A DNA stretch of 64,000 bases from Neobacillus bataviensis LMG 21833 (lineage in GTDB: Bacteria > Bacillota > Bacilli > Bacillales > Cytobacillaceae), in assembly GCF_000307875.1 (NCBI RefSeq), contig NZ_AJLS01000009.1, positions 1 to 64,000 on the forward strand. Direction: 5' to 3'. How positions within the stretch are numbered: the stretch's first letter is position 1; every line of letters starts with the position of its first letter. Position numbers and translations under genes: made by a program. Below, piece by piece: positions 46,258 to 56,009 of the stretch. The notes under the pieces were generated by a model. That model made no database searches. It was not told the DNA's origin and saw only the letters and a program-made list of their open reading frames with translations.

Positions 46258-47400
46258 ATGGAAATTATGCAGATGAATGTGAAGTCAATTGATGAAATTC
46301 GTGAAGAAATGATTGAAACTGTAACATGTAGTAAAAGTGATATTTTTCAAATTGGTGAGCAATGCCGCCAAGATTATGAAAATATGACAACTGAACTTAC
46401 GAATATTAAGCAAATGATGGTTAAACTGATTGAAGAAGGCGACAAGCTTGAAGATCAGGTTCAAGAAGCGCGGGCTATGTTATCGGAAGTCAGTATGAAT
46501 TTTAAAAAGTATTCAGAGGAAGAGGTCAGGGAAGCCTACGAAAAAGCTCACCAGCTGCAAATGGACTTATCGATTAACTGGCAGTATAAAAAACAGCTGT
46601 TGGAAAAACGGGATGATCTCGAAAGAAGGTTAGTCGGATTAAATGATACGATTGATCGTGCCGATCAGCTCATTTCGCAGATTTCAGTGGTGATGAATTA
46701 CTTGACCAGCGATTTAGAGCAAGTAGGTAAAGCATTACAAAACGCCAAGGCCAAACAAGACTTCGGCTTAAAAATTATTGAAGCACAGGAAGAAGAGCGG
46801 AAGCGACTATCAAGGGAGATTCACGATGGACCAGCGCAAATGCTGGCAAATGTGATCATGCGCTCGGATTTAATTGAGCGAGTATACCGGGATCAGGGGC
46901 CGGACGAGGCTTTTTCTGAAATCCATAACTATAAAATCATGGTTCGTTCTGCCCTTTACGAGGTCAGGCGGATAATCTATGACCTGCGGCCGATGGCATT
47001 GGACGATTTGGGGCTCGTTCCTACCCTCAGAAAATATTTGCAAACTATCGAAGAATATCATAAACAATCGAAGATCAATTTTGTGAATATGGGCCTAGAG
47101 CACCGACTTCCGGCTAAGTTTGAGGTTGCCCTGTTCCGAATCATTCAGGAGTCCGTGCAAAATGCCATCAAACATGCAAACGCCTGTGAAATTGCCGTGA
47201 AAATGGAAATAACCAAAACCGCTGTTACAGTTTTGATTAAGGACAACGGCGTTGGATTTGATCTCACGGAGCGCAAACCTGAGTCTTTTGGTATGATAGG
47301 GATGAGAGAGCGTGTAGACCTGCTTGACGGGGAAATTACCTTCCATTCAAAAATTGACAAAGGAACCGAGGTATTCATTCGTGTTCCATTACTTAACTAA
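46258..47400 (+). CDS. degS: Sensor histidine kinase DegS
   Basis: 380 residues, cytoplasmic. Residues 1-175 are the long coiled-coil sensor region of DegS. HisKA_3 follows with EEERKRLSREIHDGPAQM, His189 being the phosphorylated residue as in B. subtilis; then VRRIIYDLRPMALDDLGLVP and an ATPase domain with NAIKHANA, IKDNGVGFD and FGMIGMRERVDLL. It phosphorylates DegU to control exoenzymes, competence, motility and polymer secretion. GGAGGAATGAT before the ATG. Confidence 0.97.
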   Translation: MEIMQMNVKSIDEIREEMIETVTCSKSDIFQIGEQCRQDYENMTTELTNIKQMMVKLIEEGDKLEDQVQEARAMLSEVSMNFKKYSEEEVREAYEKAHQLQMDLSINWQYKKQLLEKRDDLERRLVGLNDTIDRADQLISQISVVMNYLTSDLEQVGKALQNAKAKQDFGLKIIEAQEEERKRLSREIHDGPAQMLANVIMRSDLIERVYRDQGPDEAFSEIHNYKIMVRSALYEVRRIIYDLRPMALDDLGLVPTLRKYLQTIEEYHKQSKINFVNMGLEHRLPAKFEVALFRIIQESVQNAIKHANACEIAVKMEITKTAVTVLIKDNGVGFDLTERKPESFGMIGMRERVDLLDGEITFHSKIDKGTEVFIRVPLLN

Positions 47401-47456
47401 AGAAAAATTCGTAACGTATGATAAAATTGAAATTGAAGAATGAGGGGGCGTAGCAT

Positions 47457-48140
47457 TTGACTACCAAAATTGTCATTATTGATGATCACCAACTATTCAG
47501 AGAAGGCGTTAAGAGAATACTAGAATTTGAGAAAGCCTTCCAAGTCGTGGCTGAAGGTGATGACGGCAGCGAGGCGTTAGGACTTGTGCAGGAGCACCAG
47601 CCGGATGTGGTCATTATGGATATTAATATGCCGCAAATGAATGGTGTCGAGGCAACCCGTGAGCTAATTGAAAAGTTCCCGAACACAAAGATTATCATCT
47701 TATCGATTCATGACGATGAGAATTATGTGACACATGCATTAAAAACTGGTGCTTGCGGCTATCTTTTAAAAGAAATGGACGCAGATGCCTTGATTGAAGC
47801 TGTCAGGGTTGTCGCTGACGGCGGCTCGTATTTACATCCAAAGGTCACGCACAACCTGGTTAATGAATATCGAAAGCTGGCAGCGGGTGTTGCACACGGT
47901 GGCGGCTACGTTCCAACAGTCGAAATTCGCCGCCCATTGCATCTCTTAACACGCCGTGAATGTGAAGTCCTGCAAATGCTTGCTGATGGAAAAAGTAACC
48001 GCGGGATTGGCGAATCCCTTTTCATCAGTGAAAAAACTGTGAAAAATCACGTCAGCAATATTTTACAAAAAATGAACGTCAACGATCGTACACAAGCGGT
48101 AGTTGTTGCGATTAAAAATGGCTGGGTGGAAGTAAGATAA
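47457..48140 (+). CDS. degU: Response regulator DegU
   Basis: 227 residues. Receiver domain with [18 protein letters not shown], phosphoacceptor Asp55 in [29 protein letters not shown] and [22 protein letters not shown]-terminal LuxR/NarL-type helix-turn-helix with [23 protein letters not shown] and [18 protein letters not shown]. Starts with TTG, with GAGGGGG 8 nt upstream. Partner of DegS. In Bacillus, DegU also regulates exopolysaccharide and gamma-polyglutamate genes, so it may act on the polysaccharide genes of this window (inference). Confidence 0.97.
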   Translation: MTTKIVIIDDHQLFREGVKRILEFEKAFQVVAEGDDGSEALGLVQEHQPDVVIMDINMPQMNGVEATRELIEKFPNTKIIILSIHDDENYVTHALKTGACGYLLKEMDADALIEAVRVVADGGSYLHPKVTHNLVNEYRKLAAGVAHGGGYVPTVEIRRPLHLLTRRECEVLQMLADGKSNRGIGESLFISEKTVKNHVSNILQKMNVNDRTQAVVVAIKNGWVEVR

Positions 48141-48149
48141 ATTTTTGGG

Positions 48150-48180
48150 AAGGGCACGCTCATGAGGGCGTGTCCTTTTG
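48150..48180 (+). terminator. Rho-independent terminator of degSU
   Basis: AAGGGCACGC/GCGTGTCCTT with one G-U pair and an 8-nt loop, then TTTTG. Confidence 0.88.
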
Positions 48181-48260
48181 TAACGACTAGTTAATGCAAT
48201 TTATATCTTTTTCATTTAAAATAACATAGTGCAGGAATAAGACAAGGATGGTAAAACTTT

Positions 48261-49103
48261 ATGAAAACGGCCATTGTCACGGATAGTACCGCGTACATAC
48301 CGAAAGAATTACGAGAAAAGTGGAATATACATATGATTCCGTTACATGTCATTTTTGGGAATGAGGTTTATCAAGAAGAAATTGATCTTACGTGGAGTCA
48401 GTTTTATGAAGAAGTGAAAACAAAAGAGCTTCCAACGACATCACAGCCGCCGATTGGCCAATTTGTCGAACTGTTTGAGCAGCTCTCGGCAGACCATGAT
48501 GCAGTCATTTGTGTACACCTTTCAAGTGGAATCAGCGGGACGTATCAGGGGGCTGTCACCGCTAGTACGATGGTAGAGGGCATCAAGGTTTACCCGTTTG
48601 ATTCCGAAATCAGCTGCATGGTTCAGGGCTTTTATGCTCTAGAAGCAGCTAAAATGGCCTCTCGGGGCGAGGATGCCGATGTAATCATGAACAGGCTTGA
48701 AGGGTTGAAGCGTTCTGCTCGTGCTTATTTTATGGTCGATGACTTGTCACATCTGCAGCGCGGCGGCCGCCTCTCAAGTGCCCAAGCCTTTATCGGCAGC
48801 CTGCTGCAGGTTAAACCACTGTTACATTTCGAAAACAAGGTCATTGTTCCTTTTGAAAAAATTCGCACCCGGAAGAGAGCAATGAAACGAATGGTCGATT
48901 TGCTTGCTGAAGATGTGTCGACTGGTGAAGCCTTTCAAGCCGTCATCATTCACGCTAATCGTGAGGAAGAAGCAGTGGAGTGGCGGAAGGAGTTATCTGC
49001 CATGTATCCAAAAGTCGAATTCTCCATTGGTTACTTCGGCCCCGTCATCGGAACCCATCTAGGCGAAGGTTCAATGGGCATGGGATGGATGAAAAAATAC
49101 TGA
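48261..49103 (+). CDS. degV: DegV family fatty-acid-binding protein (FakB-like)
   Basis: 280 residues. N-terminal IVTDSTAYIPKELRE, TSQPPIGQFVELFEQL, VHLSSGISGTYQGA (the Thr/Ser fatty-acid carboxylate pocket), YFMVDDLSHLQRGGRLSSAQAFIGSLLQVKP in parts, and C-terminal IGPV-like segment FGPVIGTHLGEGSMGMGW. DegV proteins bind a fatty acid and present it to FakA kinase. Same place, after degU, as in B. subtilis. AAGGATGG precedes the ATG. Confidence 0.93.
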   Translation: MKTAIVTDSTAYIPKELREKWNIHMIPLHVIFGNEVYQEEIDLTWSQFYEEVKTKELPTTSQPPIGQFVELFEQLSADHDAVICVHLSSGISGTYQGAVTASTMVEGIKVYPFDSEISCMVQGFYALEAAKMASRGEDADVIMNRLEGLKRSARAYFMVDDLSHLQRGGRLSSAQAFIGSLLQVKPLLHFENKVIVPFEKIRTRKRAMKRMVDLLAEDVSTGEAFQAVIIHANREEEAVEWRKELSAMYPKVEFSIGYFGPVIGTHLGEGSMGMGWMKKY

Positions 49104-49112
49104 AGTTAGCTG

Positions 49113-49146
49113 CCATTCCGGCCTTTGGGTCGGAATGGTTTTTATA
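49113..49146 (+). terminator. Terminator after degV
   Basis: CCATTCCG/CGGAATGG, 10-nt loop, followed by TTTTTAT. Confidence 0.88.
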
Positions 49147-49324
49147 TTTGGGTTGATACCTCGGTGAAAATGGAGTTTGGCGGAATTAATTCATAGTTTG
49201 GCGGGATCCATCACCGACATAAAAAAGTCACAAAATCCTCGACAAATAAGCAGGAAACTCTCCATTATTTGAAGTATTTCTTCAAAGTAAGAAATTTCAT
49301 TAGAAAAAAGGAGTGACAAACCAA

Positions 49325-50836
49325 TTGAATAAAAAGGAACTTACCCGCATGCGTTTTATCATAAAAGATGAACTTTTAATTCCAAGCAACACTGCTGAAT
49401 ACTCCCTCCCCATCACGAAAATCCCAACCATCCCACAGCCGCCGCTTAATCCAAACTTTGCCTACAACCCTGATCTTCAGCAGCTCCTTTCCGGAAAACA
49501 ACTCCTCATTGATGATATCCCATTCAGCATCGCAGATATCCAAACACATTATCAACATGGATATGTCACTTACCGTAAAGGAATAGCATACAACGGAAAA
49601 CAGCCCATCTGCGCACGATGCGGCAACAAGGATCCAATGTGGTTTGCAACCTTTCCATGCGCTCGATGCGGTGAAACCTGCCTCTATTGCCGTCAGTGTC
49701 TCATGATGGGCAGAATCAGTGAATGCACACCGCTGATTGGCTGGAATGGCCCGGTGCCTGACACCCTTTCCCCTATGAAGCCATTGGAATGGCGGGGAAT
49801 GCTATCAGAGGGGCAAAGGGTGGCGTCGAGGCATGTGGTGGAGGCAATCCTTGCAAACCAGGAGCACCTTATTTGGGCGGTTTGCGGTGCTGGGAAAACT
49901 GAGGTTCTTTTCGAAGGAATCGAGGAAGCATTAACCGCCAAAAGAAGAATCTGCATCGCAACACCAAGAACAGATGTAGTTTTAGAACTCACACCTAGAT
50001 TAAAAGCAGCATTCCCTAATATCCCAGTTGCCTCCCTTTATGGCGGGAGCGAGGATCGCCATCTGTACGCCCCCCTCACCATTGCCACCACCCATCAGCT
50101 ACTGCGGTTTTACCAGGCCTTCGACACCGTCATTTTGGACGAGGTCGATGCCTTTCCATATACCGTGGAGAAATCGCTCCAGCATGCCGTAAAACAGGCA
50201 CGCAAACCCACCTCAGCGATGATTTATCTTACTGCAACACCAAATGAAAGATGGCAAAGAGAATGCCGCAGCGGAAAAAGAGCCTTTACCACAATCCCTG
50301 CCCGATTCCATCGCCACCCGCTGCCGGTGCCCGGATTTGTTTGGTGCGGCAATTGGCAAAAGCGGCTTCAAAAAAACAAATTGCCGCCAAATGTTATCCA
50401 ATGGATCCATCATCGAATTCTGGCAAATAAACAAGCCTTACTCTTTTTCCCGCGTATTCCCATGATGGAAAAAGCACTTACCATTCTTCGACAGATTTCG
50501 CCCGACATCGAAGCAGTCCATGCCGAAGACCCCGACCGAAAAAACAAGGTGCAAAAAATGCGCGCAAAAGAAATACCCATCCTGTTAACAACTACTATCC
50601 TTGAGCGCGGGGTTACCTTTCCCAATATCGATGTGGCCGTCGTCGGAGCGGAGGATACCATCTTTACCGAAAGCGCGCTTGTCCAAATCGCCGGAAGGGC
50701 AGGGCGGAGCAAGGATCATCCTGAGGGGGGCGTAACGTTTTTTCATTATGGAAAAACCGACGAAATGATCAAGGCAAGAAGACAAATTGTTTCGATGAAC
50801 CAGGAAGGGATTAAAAAAGGAATGATTAATCAATAA
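49325..50836 (+). CDS. comFA: Competence DNA helicase ComFA
   Basis: About 503 residues. An N-terminal four-cysteine zinc module (CARCGNKDP, FPCARCGETCLYCRQC) precedes a DEAD-box-like helicase core with VCGAGKTE (Walker A), IATPRTDVVLEL, LDEVDAFPY (Walker B) and TATPNERW; the second helicase domain has LFFPRIPMMEKAL, TTTILERGVTFPNIDV and QIAGRAGRSKDHPEGG. It powers uptake of transforming single-stranded DNA. The frame opens at GTG 49313, itself inside the AAGGAGTGA ribosome binding site; TTG 49325 with 8-nt spacing is preferred. comFC follows directly; comFB is absent. Confidence 0.95.
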   Translation: MNKKELTRMRFIIKDELLIPSNTAEYSLPITKIPTIPQPPLNPNFAYNPDLQQLLSGKQLLIDDIPFSIADIQTHYQHGYVTYRKGIAYNGKQPICARCGNKDPMWFATFPCARCGETCLYCRQCLMMGRISECTPLIGWNGPVPDTLSPMKPLEWRGMLSEGQRVASRHVVEAILANQEHLIWAVCGAGKTEVLFEGIEEALTAKRRICIATPRTDVVLELTPRLKAAFPNIPVASLYGGSEDRHLYAPLTIATTHQLLRFYQAFDTVILDEVDAFPYTVEKSLQHAVKQARKPTSAMIYLTATPNERWQRECRSGKRAFTTIPARFHRHPLPVPGFVWCGNWQKRLQKNKLPPNVIQWIHHRILANKQALLFFPRIPMMEKALTILRQISPDIEAVHAEDPDRKNKVQKMRAKEIPILLTTTILERGVTFPNIDVAVVGAEDTIFTESALVQIAGRAGRSKDHPEGGVTFFHYGKTDEMIKARRQIVSMNQEGIKKGMINQ

Positions 50837-50856
50837 GAAAAGGAGCCCTTAACAAA

Positions 50857-51573
50857 ATGAATCTCTTTCAACAAAACCAATGTTTAGTCTGTAATAATGT
50901 TATCCAGCCAGACATAGGCTGGAGAGCTATCTTTTCCATAGAAAAGGGACATTTCCTTTGCGCCGCATGCGAAGGAAAGCTTGAGAAAATCGAAGGTGAA
51001 ACCTGCCGGATTTGCTGTCGGCCATTTGCTCAGCTCGATGAGAAATTTCGCAAGGGGGATTTGTGCAATGATTGCTTTCGCTGGGAGGAGGATCCGGAGT
51101 GGCAAGGATTTCTTGATAGCAATCATTCACTCTTCCACTATAATGAGTTTTTAAAAGAAGTCATTGCAACATATAAGTTTCGTGGAGATTATGTACTCGC
51201 CAAGGTATTTGCGCCATTTTTTAAAGAAGAACTCACAAAAATGTGTCCGGAATTACTTGTCCCAATACCATTGAGCGATGAACGCTTGTATGAGCGCGGC
51301 TTTAATCAAGCAACAGCACTGATACATGTTTCAGGTTATACCACTGCTGATATACTCTCCCGGATTCACTCTGAAAAGCAATCGAAAAAGTCAAGATCTG
51401 AGCGGATTCATCTGCCACAAGTATTTAATCTTGCCCAAGATACTAATATACAAGGAAAAAGGGTCGTCTTGATTGATGATATTTACACAACTGGTTCCAC
51501 ATTGAGGCATGCTGCCAAGCTGTTAAAGTTGGCAGGAGCGGCGAGTATTCAATCGCTTACACTTGCGAGATAG
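50857..51573 (+). CDS. comFC: Competence protein ComFC (phosphoribosyltransferase-like)
   Basis: 238 residues. N-terminal cysteine pairs (CLVCNNV, CAACEGKL, CRICCRPF, CNDC) form a zinc module; the C-terminal phosphoribosyltransferase-like part has VPIPLSDERLYERGFNQA and VVLIDDIYTTGSTLRHA, the PRPP-binding loop. Works with ComFA in DNA uptake. AAGGAG is 11 nt before the ATG, in line with operon spacing of 20 nt after comFA. Confidence 0.95.
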   Translation: MNLFQQNQCLVCNNVIQPDIGWRAIFSIEKGHFLCAACEGKLEKIEGETCRICCRPFAQLDEKFRKGDLCNDCFRWEEDPEWQGFLDSNHSLFHYNEFLKEVIATYKFRGDYVLAKVFAPFFKEELTKMCPELLVPIPLSDERLYERGFNQATALIHVSGYTTADILSRIHSEKQSKKSRSERIHLPQVFNLAQDTNIQGKRVVLIDDIYTTGSTLRHAAKLLKLAGAASIQSLTLAR

Positions 51574-51613
51574 GAAAGGGAGACAAGCAAATTCCGCCGC
51601 CCCCCAACTACGA

Positions 51614-52111
51614 TCAAAGCTTCATCCGAAGTGCTTTTTGTGCATTTTCGATATCATGTCCCAGCAAGTGCCCCAAATCATATGCAGGATAATATCCGTG
51701 CTTATGCATATAATTAAAGACTCGTTCATGGCCATGGATCGCACCCATCAATTGATTGGTGAAGGTTTTTCGCAGTGCAGGTGTCGCCGTTTCCGTTATC
51801 GCTGCGGCCAAACAGCGGACTAATTCTTTTGAAAGGCCTAGCAGATCCGCGGAGAAAAAGCCCATATCCTCGCGTAAATCTTCTTCTTCTCTTGCCTGGT
51901 AGCCCTGTGCGGATGGATAAAATTTAAGCAATTCTTTCAAATTTTTTTCTAGGTCGTGAATACACATGGTGTAGAGTTCTTTTAAGTCATGGTCAGTTAC
52001 CTTTTTAATGGACATTTTTAGCTTCATTAATCCCACGGATTGGAAGGCAACAATCTCGTGCAATTCTAATGTTTCATGCCAGGCAAGCAATTTACGTTCT
52101 TCGTGCTCCAT
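51614..52111 (-). CDS. Spore coat protein F-like (coat F domain) protein
   Basis: About 165 residues, helical, ferritin-like pattern: LLAWHETLELHEIVAFQSVGL, DLKELYTMCIHDLEKNLKELL and TFTNQLMGAIHGHERVFNYMHKHGYYPAY. The HExxxF-type and YPAY C-terminal features match the coat-F domain of spore coat proteins. GGGGGA lies 9 nt before ATG 52111; upstream ATGs (52132, 52144) have poor sites. Convergent with comFC and divergent from hpf. Supports a spore-forming host. I see no clear SigE/SigK promoter. Confidence 0.75.
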   Translation of the reverse strand: MEHEERKLLAWHETLELHEIVAFQSVGLMKLKMSIKKVTDHDLKELYTMCIHDLEKNLKELLKFYPSAQGYQAREEEDLREDMGFFSADLLGLSKELVRCLAAAITETATPALRKTFTNQLMGAIHGHERVFNYMHKHGYYPAYDLGHLLGHDIENAQKALRMKL

Positions 52112-52314
52112 ATGAAGAAATCCCCCATTCATTTTTGCATCCATTTACCCTATTCTGTGAGCATAGTAGTGGCAAATTGTCCTATTTAATAATATAATAA
52201 ATATGAACAACCATTCATTTTAGTAAAAATCACCTAGCGTTGTCAAAGGTGGTGCCAAACATTGTCACTATTTGCCCGATGTATTTGTCAATAAATCGAC
52301 AAAATTTTTGTTCT

Positions 52315-52340
52315 GATTTAGCAGGATAATCATAGGGTAA
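52315..52340 (+). promoter_or_regulatory. Stress-type (SigB-like, possibly SigH-overlapping) promoter of hpf
   Basis: GATTTA (52315-52320), 14-nt spacer, GGGTAA (52335-52340), similar to SigB GTTTAA/GGGTAT. AGGATAAT lies between and could serve as a SigH-type -35 box. B. subtilis hpf (yvyD) is under both factors; the assignment here is inference. Confidence 0.45.
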
Positions 52341-52386
52341 AATAGAAATGTTATTACATAGCCTTAATAAAAGGAGGAGTCCACTA

Positions 52387-52935
52387 ATGAAATATAACGT
52401 TCGTGGTGAAAACATTGAGGTAACTCCAGCAATTAGAGAGTATGTAGAAAAGAAAATTACAAAATTGGAGCGCTATTTTACTGAGGCACCAGATGCAATG
52501 GTACATGTGAATCTTAAATTCAATCAAGATAAAACGTCCAAGGTAGAGGTAACTATCCCGCTGCCGCAATTGGTTCTACGTGCTGAGGAAACAAACTTAG
52601 ATATGTATGCTGGAATTGACTTGATTACTGATAAGCTAGAGCGTCAAATTCGCAAACATAAAACAAAGGTTAACCGTAAATTCCGTGAAAAAGGGGATTT
52701 TCCCGTTACATTTGCTACCACTGAAAGCTCAGAAGCGCACGATGTGGATGAAGACGATCTTGAGTTAGTTCGTACAAAGCGTTTCGATTTGAAACCAATG
52801 GACAGTGAAGAAGCTATCCTGCAGATGAACATGCTTGGTCATAGCTTCTATGTTTTCACTAATTCAGATAGTAACCGTACAAATGTTGTTTATAAGCGTA
52901 AAGACGGCCGTTACGGCTTAATTGAAGCACATTAA
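52387..52935 (+). CDS. hpf: Long-form ribosome hibernation promoting factor
   Basis: 182 residues, the long HPF form. N-terminal HPF/YfiA domain with MKYNVRGENIEVTPAIREYVEKK in parts, and VEVTIPLPQLVLRAEE; after a flexible acidic linker (HDVDEDDLELVRTKRF) the C-terminal dimerisation domain has KPMDSEEAILQMNMLGHSFYVFTN and RKDGRYGLIE. It binds 70S ribosomes and pairs them into 100S dimers in stationary phase. AAAGGAGGAG before ATG 52387 decides the start. Confidence 0.96.
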   Translation: MKYNVRGENIEVTPAIREYVEKKITKLERYFTEAPDAMVHVNLKFNQDKTSKVEVTIPLPQLVLRAEETNLDMYAGIDLITDKLERQIRKHKTKVNRKFREKGDFPVTFATTESSEAHDVDEDDLELVRTKRFDLKPMDSEEAILQMNMLGHSFYVFTNSDSNRTNVVYKRKDGRYGLIEAH

Positions 52936-52943
52936 CAAGAAGG

Positions 52944-52985
52944 AGAACGCCGCCCCCGCATTAACAAAGGGCGGCGTTCTTTCCT
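52944..52985 (+). terminator. Terminator of hpf
   Basis: AGAACGCCGCCC/GGGCGGCGTTCT, 12-bp GC-rich stem, followed by TTTCC. Confidence 0.9.
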
Positions 52986-53023
52986 ATTTATTCAGCTAAA
53001 AAAAACATTCTCAAGCAGCCGGA

Positions 53024-53088
53024 GTTATCCCCATGTGGATAACTCTATATTTAGTTGTTTTTCCACAAAGTGGTGGAAAATATCCACA
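53024..53088. promoter_or_regulatory. Cluster of DnaA-box-like 9-mers in two palindromes
   Basis: Between convergent hpf and secA: TTATCCCCA (53025-53033), TGTGGATAA (53034-53042, perfect TTATCCACA on the other strand), TTTTCCACA (53059-53067) and ATATCCACA (53080-53088), each with at most one mismatch. They lie in palindromes GTTATCC/GGATAAC and TTTTCCAC/GTGGAAAA. DnaA binding is inference. Confidence 0.45.
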
Positions 53089-53161
53089 AAGTCCAAAGAA
53101 CCCGTCCTGAATATCAACAGAAATACCTCATATTTTCAAAAAGGCTTAAGCTTCTACACAT

Positions 53162-53192
53162 AAAAAGAGCCGGCGATTAAACACTCGCCAGC
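53162..53192 (-). terminator. Terminator of secA
   Basis: Minus strand GCTGGCGA pairs with TCGCCGGC (one G-U), 8-nt loop, followed by TCTTTTTA. A smaller hairpin, CGCAAG/CTTGCG with T-rich plus-strand tail, lies between it and the secA stop. Confidence 0.75.
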
Positions 53193-53272
53193 CCTAAAAG
53201 CCTTTTTAAGGTGATATGAATGTATAAATTTTGACTTTGAGAATTGTCTATCGCAAGGCGCTTGCGCTTTTC

Positions 53273-55786
53273 TTATTTCCCCGCTCCACAGCAGTTCTTG
53301 TATTTCTTGCCGCTGCCGCAAATACATGGGTCGTTGCGTCCAACATCAATTTGCTTCACTTTCGGCTTTTTCTTAACAGGTTCGCCGTCTTCTTTCGGAT
53401 TCACCGCTTGACCTTTTGCAACCTCTTCACGCTCAAGATTGCTGCGAATTTCAGCCTTCATGATGTACATAGCTGTTTCATCCTCAATCGATTGAATCAT
53501 CGCCTCGAACATGGCAAAGCCTTCATGCTGGTATTCACGAAGCGGGTCAATTTGTCCGTATGCACGTAAATGGATTCCCTGGCGCAATTGATCCATAGCA
53601 TCGATATGATCAATCCACTTAGAGTCAACCGCCCTTAACGTCACAACTTTTTCAAATTCGCGCATTTGCTCAGGGTAAAGGATTTGCTCCTTCTCCTCAT
53701 AGCGCTCATTCACTTTTGCAAAAATAGTATCGACGATCTCCTCTGGGTCTTTGCCCTTCAGGTTATCCACAGAAATGTCACCTTCATGAAGTAAGGCGCC
53801 ATGAACATATTCGACAATCGCTTGCAAATCCCAATCTTCCTCATCTTCGTGACGTGACGCATGTGCATCGACATTACGCTGAATTGCATTTTGAATCATT
53901 TTTTGAACGATCTCGCGAAGATTTTCCGATTCTAATACTTCATCACGCTGGGAGTAAATAATCTCGCGCTGCTGACGAAGAACATCATCATATTGCAATA
54001 ATTGTTTACGGGCATCGAAGTTGTTGCCCTCAACGCGTTTTTGCGCAGATTCAACAGCACGTGACACCATCTTACTCTGAATGGGCTGGGTATCATCCAT
54101 TCCGAGCTTTTGCATCATCGCTTTCATGTTGTCAGAACCGAAGCGGCGCATCAGCTCATCTTCCATTGATAAATAGAACTGGGTAATACCAGGATCCCCT
54201 TGACGTCCGGAACGTCCACGGAGCTGGTTATCAATCCGCCTGCTTTCGTGGCGCTCAGTACCGATAACGGCAAGCCCGCCTACCTCAATAACCCCTTCAC
54301 CAAGCTTGATATCTGTACCACGACCAGCCATGTTGGTTGCAATCGTAACAGAGCCGCTATGACCAGCTTCGGCAATAATCTCTGCTTCACGTTCATGGTT
54401 TTTCGCATTCAGAACATTATGAGGAATCCGTTTTTTTGTTAGATAGTTTGAAATTAGCTCGGACGTTTCAATTGCTACTGTACCAACCAAGACTGGCTGA
54501 CCCTTTTGATAACGCTCCGCAATATCTTCAACAACTGCACGAAACTTCCCGTCCATCGATGAGTAAATTAAATCGGCACGGTCATCACGGGCAATCGGTC
54601 TGTTCGTTGGAATGACAATAACATTCATATTGTAAATGTTGCGGAATTCCTCTTCTTCCGTTTTTGCAGTACCAGTCATACCGGCTAATTTTTCATACAT
54701 CCGAAAGTAGTTTTGGAACGTAATCGTCGCCATAGTCATACTTTCGTTTTGAACTTCAAGACCTTCTTTTGCCTCAATCGCCTGATGCAGACCTTCACTG
54801 TAACGACGACCCTTCATTAGACGGCCGGTAAACTGGTCAACGATGACGATTTCGCCTTCCTGCACGACATAATCAACATCAAGGTGCATGCTGACATTCG
54901 CTTTTAATGCCTGGTTAATATGATGGTTCAATGTCACATGCGACATATCAAAAAGGTTTTCGATGCCAAACGCCTTTTCAGCTTTGCTGATTCCTTCTTC
55001 TGTCAGCATAACACCCTTTGTTTTTTCATCATACGTATAATCGGTTTCCTTTGTCAGCATCCGCACAAAGGCATTTGCTTGAATATAAAGGACAGCTGAC
55101 TTTTGCGCTGAGCCTGAAATAATCAGCGGAGTACGCGCTTCGTCAATTAAAATCGAGTCAACCTCGTCAATGACCGCATAAAAAAGCGGACGCTGTACCT
55201 TTTGCTCTTTATAAAGCACCATGTTATCACGGAGATAGTCAAAGCCAAATTCATTGTTTGTTCCATACGTAATATCGCAGGCATATGCTGCTTGTTTTTC
55301 ATCCTTATCCATGCTGTTCAAATTTAAGCCAACTGTCAGACCTAAAAATTGATACAGTTCACCCATCTCAGTGGCGTCGCGGCTTGCCAAATATTCGTTG
55401 ACGGTAACAACATGAACGCCTTTGCCTGAAAGAGCATTCAGATAAACCGGCATGGTGGCTGTTAAGGTTTTACCTTCACCAGTCTTCATCTCCGAAATAT
55501 TCCCTTCATGGAGAGAAATCCCCCCCATTAGCTGAACGTGGTACGGATATAAGCCAAGCACACGGCGGGCACCTTCGCGGACAACCGCAAATGCTTCAAC
55601 AAGCAGGTCATCCAGGGTTTCGCCTTTTTGATAGCGCGCCTTGAACTCTTCGGTTTTTTCACGAAGCTGATCATCTGTTAACTTCTCAGTATCAGCAGCA
55701 AGGGCATCAATTTTCGTTGCAAGCTTGTCTAACCTCTTCAGCTCACGTTTGTTCAGATCAAACACTTTATTTAAAATCCCCATCAT
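53273..55786 (-). CDS. secA: Preprotein translocase ATPase SecA
   Basis: 837 residues, canonical SecA size. MGILNKVFD opening, [22 protein letters not shown] (Walker A GEGKT), [27 protein letters not shown] (DEAD-type Walker B), preprotein cross-linking region, [13 protein letters not shown] and [13 protein letters not shown] in the second motor domain, the helical scaffold, and a C-terminal zinc motif ([15 protein letters not shown]). Drives Sec export of the many secreted proteins encoded here. Start ATG 55786 has AAGGAGC upstream; the frame to 55846 is not needed. Unlike B. subtilis it points against hpf, and prfB is not downstream. Confidence 0.97.
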   Translation of the reverse strand: MMGILNKVFDLNKRELKRLDKLATKIDALAADTEKLTDDQLREKTEEFKARYQKGETLDDLLVEAFAVVREGARRVLGLYPYHVQLMGGISLHEGNISEMKTGEGKTLTATMPVYLNALSGKGVHVVTVNEYLASRDATEMGELYQFLGLTVGLNLNSMDKDEKQAAYACDITYGTNNEFGFDYLRDNMVLYKEQKVQRPLFYAVIDEVDSILIDEARTPLIISGSAQKSAVLYIQANAFVRMLTKETDYTYDEKTKGVMLTEEGISKAEKAFGIENLFDMSHVTLNHHINQALKANVSMHLDVDYVVQEGEIVIVDQFTGRLMKGRRYSEGLHQAIEAKEGLEVQNESMTMATITFQNYFRMYEKLAGMTGTAKTEEEEFRNIYNMNVIVIPTNRPIARDDRADLIYSSMDGKFRAVVEDIAERYQKGQPVLVGTVAIETSELISNYLTKKRIPHNVLNAKNHEREAEIIAEAGHSGSVTIATNMAGRGTDIKLGEGVIEVGGLAVIGTERHESRRIDNQLRGRSGRQGDPGITQFYLSMEDELMRRFGSDNMKAMMQKLGMDDTQPIQSKMVSRAVESAQKRVEGNNFDARKQLLQYDDVLRQQREIIYSQRDEVLESENLREIVQKMIQNAIQRNVDAHASRHEDEEDWDLQAIVEYVHGALLHEGDISVDNLKGKDPEEIVDTIFAKVNERYEEKEQILYPEQMREFEKVVTLRAVDSKWIDHIDAMDQLRQGIHLRAYGQIDPLREYQHEGFAMFEAMIQSIEDETAMYIMKAEIRSNLEREEVAKGQAVNPKEDGEPVKKKPKVKQIDVGRNDPCICGSGKKYKNCCGAGK

Positions 55787-55869
55787 CTGATGAACGCTCC
55801 TTTTTATCGAGACTAAAGTAACTATTTTTAAAAAAATCATGTCCAAAAAATTCGATAATTTCCCTTATC

Positions 55870-55898
55870 ATCTTACCATTTCCACAATTCAGTGACAA
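55870..55898 (-). promoter_or_regulatory. Predicted SigA promoter of secA
   Basis: Minus strand TTGTCA (55893-55898), 17-nt spacer, TAAGAT (55870-55875), about 80 nt before the secA start. Confidence 0.55.
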
Positions 55899-56009
55899 CA
55901 ATGTTGGCAGGCAAGGAAAAATTGTCATTCTACTATTATATATCTTTGGTTTTGAATGTTCGAATTTTAGTCAAATATGACAAACTTATGGCATTTTAGC
56001 TGAGAATAC

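Noticed and set aside
49104-49324. ComK-binding boxes upstream of comFA
   Set aside because: I could not find a convincing pair of AAAA-N5-TTTT boxes in this gap, so no regulatory site was annotated.
50244-50465. 73-codon frame inside comFA and its antisense neighbours
   Set aside because: Shadow frames in a GC-richer coding stretch; helicase motifs fix the true frame.
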